Assembly (NCBI GenBank): GCA_002189035.1
Contig: NEEC01000027.1
Coordinates: 1-64,000, forward strand
Direction: 5' to 3'
Origin: Utricularia gibba
Taxonomy: Eukaryota; Streptophyta; Magnoliopsida; Lamiales; Lentibulariaceae
Length of the DNA: 64,000 bases
The position numbers were made by a program, and so were the translations under genes. Below the pieces are notes generated by a model. That model did not search any database. It was given only the letters and a program-made list of their open reading frames with translations, and was not told where the DNA came from. This document shows positions 61,929 to 64,000 of this stretch, piece after piece (position 1 is the first letter of the stretch; each line of letters begins with the position of its first letter).

Positions 61929-63568
61929 CTATCCGCGAGTGAGGTCGATGTCTTTCTGCGAACTCCTAACTTCTGAACGGGAAACCAGCGGCCAAACACT
62001 TGATCCAGACGCAGGAGTGAAACCTAGAGCCGAGTTGCTATTGATCAGAGTAGGAGACTTCTCGGAAGAATGCTCCAGATTTTTTTCTTTCCCTGTTGCT
62101 GAATCAGTTTTGCTCTTTACCTTTGCGCTACCATATACAAAACTGCAACCAACCACCTGCACAACACGAAGGTAGATAGAAGCCCTGAACTCTCTACAAT
62201 GATGGATGCCATGCGGTGAGGTGTGAACTGTCTGCAATGATTTAAGCAATTTTACCTGAACAGGATCTGCGGCGATGAGCTTACCACCTATTGCACCCCC
62301 AATGATATGACCATCAGGACTACAAACGGAAATACTTATACCCCCAGTTCGATCATGGGGAGCACCAGCTTCGGTGACCAAGTATGAGCCCGACAAGCAC
62401 AGTATCTCGAAATGACCCTAAAGATGTTAATGTGTCTCAGGCATCTATGAGAAGTGGCGAGATCCTCAGGCAGTACTTTTACCTCATATGTTATGGTTTC
62501 ACCAGTATTTGCTGGTTGGCGCAATGTGAGAGTAGAGACCGATCCATTTGCAGACATGATGCATAAGGCCCGTGGCCTTTGTTGTGCAAATGCAAGGATT
62601 TTCCCAGAAATATCCTGCAAACAATTGTACAAAAAATTGCTTGAGCTTATCCAATATGTCTCAGACAAGGCCAACACACCTGCACCATACCTCTCCAACT
62701 CCGACGCGCAAGACATGTGGAGTAAAAGCAAGTCCAGCGGAGCTGTTCATCCATTCACCTAGCAAGACAATGGCATATGAGGTTAAATGTTCAAAGAAGA
62801 CCGCCAGTAAAAATTTGCATTGAGCAATAATGTACATTCCAGGATGTTGACATTATAATAGCTTGCACGAGAAAATTACTCACGATGGCAAGGCGAAAGG
62901 CCTAGCCACTTGCATTTTCAAAAATGCTACCATAAGCACAAGCTATTACTTTTACTATACAAAGCATCTCCTACTTATTAATTCCTTTTACAGCCTCAAG
63001 AAATAAAATTCATACCATCAGTTTATTTAAGATTGAACAGCAAAAAGGAACACTCATAAACAGCGAGAACATACCCAGAGGAGCAAGTTTCTGCTTCCAG
63101 CCTGTTCCTGGAGGCCGCCCTCGACGTCCTTTTTCCCCAGGGCTGACCACCCAGAGGAAGAGGGCTTTGGAGCTGGTAATGGGGACAAACCTAAAGCCAT
63201 ATTTGCCCCACCAGGACCATATTTCCTAGGCCTACCCCTTTTCTTCTTCGAAGGCTGACTGTTTTGTGATCCAATTGGGACCGGTGCCGTATTTACGGCA
63301 TGCGGAAAACTAGGCTGTGAATTCTCAAGGGGAAAGGCTGAGTTGCTTGCAGCACCTCCACCAAGGCCAACATTGGTTTGAAAGGGAATGATGGGATTTG
63401 TATTGTTCTTGAAACTGGGAATTGGATGATGAATTCTACTAATCTGCGAAGAGGGCGACCCTCCCCACCACCGTGAACTGGCACTGGCCCTGTGCCGCCA
63501 GTACCGCTACCTCTACCAGGATAATAAGCAGCTGAACCTGCTAATGCCATTCCTTCTCTCCCATCCAT
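61929..63568 (-). CDS. AT-hook motif nuclear-localized (AHL) protein, two frameshifts
   Basis: Nuclear protein binding AT-rich DNA, with regulatory roles in growth and flowering. Five exons: 63075-63568, 62691-62758, 62483-62614, 62256-62417, 61929-62156. The start at 63568 reads MDGREGMALAGSAAYYPG. Two AT-hooks are present (KKKRGRPRKYGPGG and GRRGRPPGTG), then the PPC/DUF296 domain (FTPHVLRVGVGED, ICIMS-like block, RQPANTGETITYE, GGAIGGKLIAADPVQ) and a Ser-rich tail ending DLTRG. Exon 1 needs two frame changes, near 63455-63467 and 63143-63160, both by one base of the same sign and beside G/C runs. With them closed the protein is about 361 aa, and all other splice phases then agree. The C-terminal part is clean, so a sequence error is more likely than decay. 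Confidence 0.85.
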
Positions 63569-64000
63569 TCATTTACTAACTAAAATTCTAACTTTGGACT
63601 AAATTAATGCAACTCAAACTTCAAATGGTTCAAACGCGTCTGATGGGGAATCAAATGAAAGTTCAAGAGGAAAAAAAAAAAACATTGAGAAAACCAACAG
63701 TAACAAGCAGGACACTGGAATGCGAAAAGTTGAAATCTCTACGAGAAGCTTATGATGCGTTCTCTAGTTTGAACTGAAGTTAACGTGACTATAACTAGAA
63801 ATCGTTCTACTACGGATTACCGAGTCTGAAACTGAACTGCCCGAGAATTGAAAAGAAAAATTCTACTGACGTGACCAAATGAAACAGAAAAGGCACGTTC
63901 CAGAATACTAAAACTGGGAAAATCGAAAATTTTAGCAGAAGTTCTTAGAGTCTCCACAAACAATGGATGGAGTGAAGAATACAGCACGAATTACTCAACA
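63569..64000. other. AT-hook gene upstream region, window edge
   Basis: About 430 bp of leader/promoter with an A tract at 63672-63682. No other feature. The window ends here. Confidence 0.55.

Overview
This window is the left end of a flowering-plant chromosome. It opens with about 1.1 kb of plant-type telomere repeat (CCCTAAA on the + strand, the correct orientation for a left end). The genes that follow are plant-specific or plant-structured: Dof and DREB transcription factors, an AT-hook/PPC protein, a 19-exon GH35 beta-galactosidase with a C-terminal lectin domain, a plastidic-type glucose transporter and two DUF761 proteins. Introns are short (about 70-400 bp), GT-AG with a few GC-AG, and gene density is high (one gene per 4 kb or so). 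I cannot place the plant below 'angiosperm'.

Layout. 1-1090: telomere with a degenerate inner zone. 1613-10148 (all minus): riboflavin synthase, a proline-rich DUF761 membrane protein and a P4-ATPase. 11491-17969 (minus): a small Ala-rich protein and beta-galactosidase. 18-34 kb is gene-poor. It holds a Dof factor and a PP2A B55 subunit gene, plus three decayed copies of housekeeping genes: PRA1 at 21.5 kb, ESCRT-III CHMP1 at 31.2-31.7 kb and ribosomal protein eL28 at 33.2-33.9 kb. 34.1-44.5 kb (plus): two genome-maintenance genes in tandem, organellar RADA and the Fe-S/repair factor MMS19. 45.7 kb: a small DUF761 protein. 48.9-56.6 kb (minus): DREB factor, WD40 protein and plastidic glucose transporter. 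58.0-61.5 kb (plus): a copper ATPase of the HMA5 type. 61.9-63.6 kb (minus): an AT-hook/PPC protein.

I joined exons by hand from splice sites and family similarity. The joined reading frames of the P4-ATPase (1221 aa), beta-galactosidase (835), PP2A B55 (518), RADA (627), MMS19 (1132), WD40 (459), glucose transporter (478) and Cu-ATPase (963) all close without a break. Three other genes do not: riboflavin synthase (one frameshift), the DUF761 proline-rich gene (two) and the AT-hook gene (two). All five shifts have the same sign, each as if one base were missing, and lie in or close to short G/C runs. That suggests residual assembly errors at least as much as gene decay.

I see no operon-like or novel multi-gene system. 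The items most worth a second look are the pseudogene cluster, the same-sign frameshifts, the GC-AG introns, the RADA-MMS19 tandem with a telo-box, and the near absence of subtelomeric DNA.
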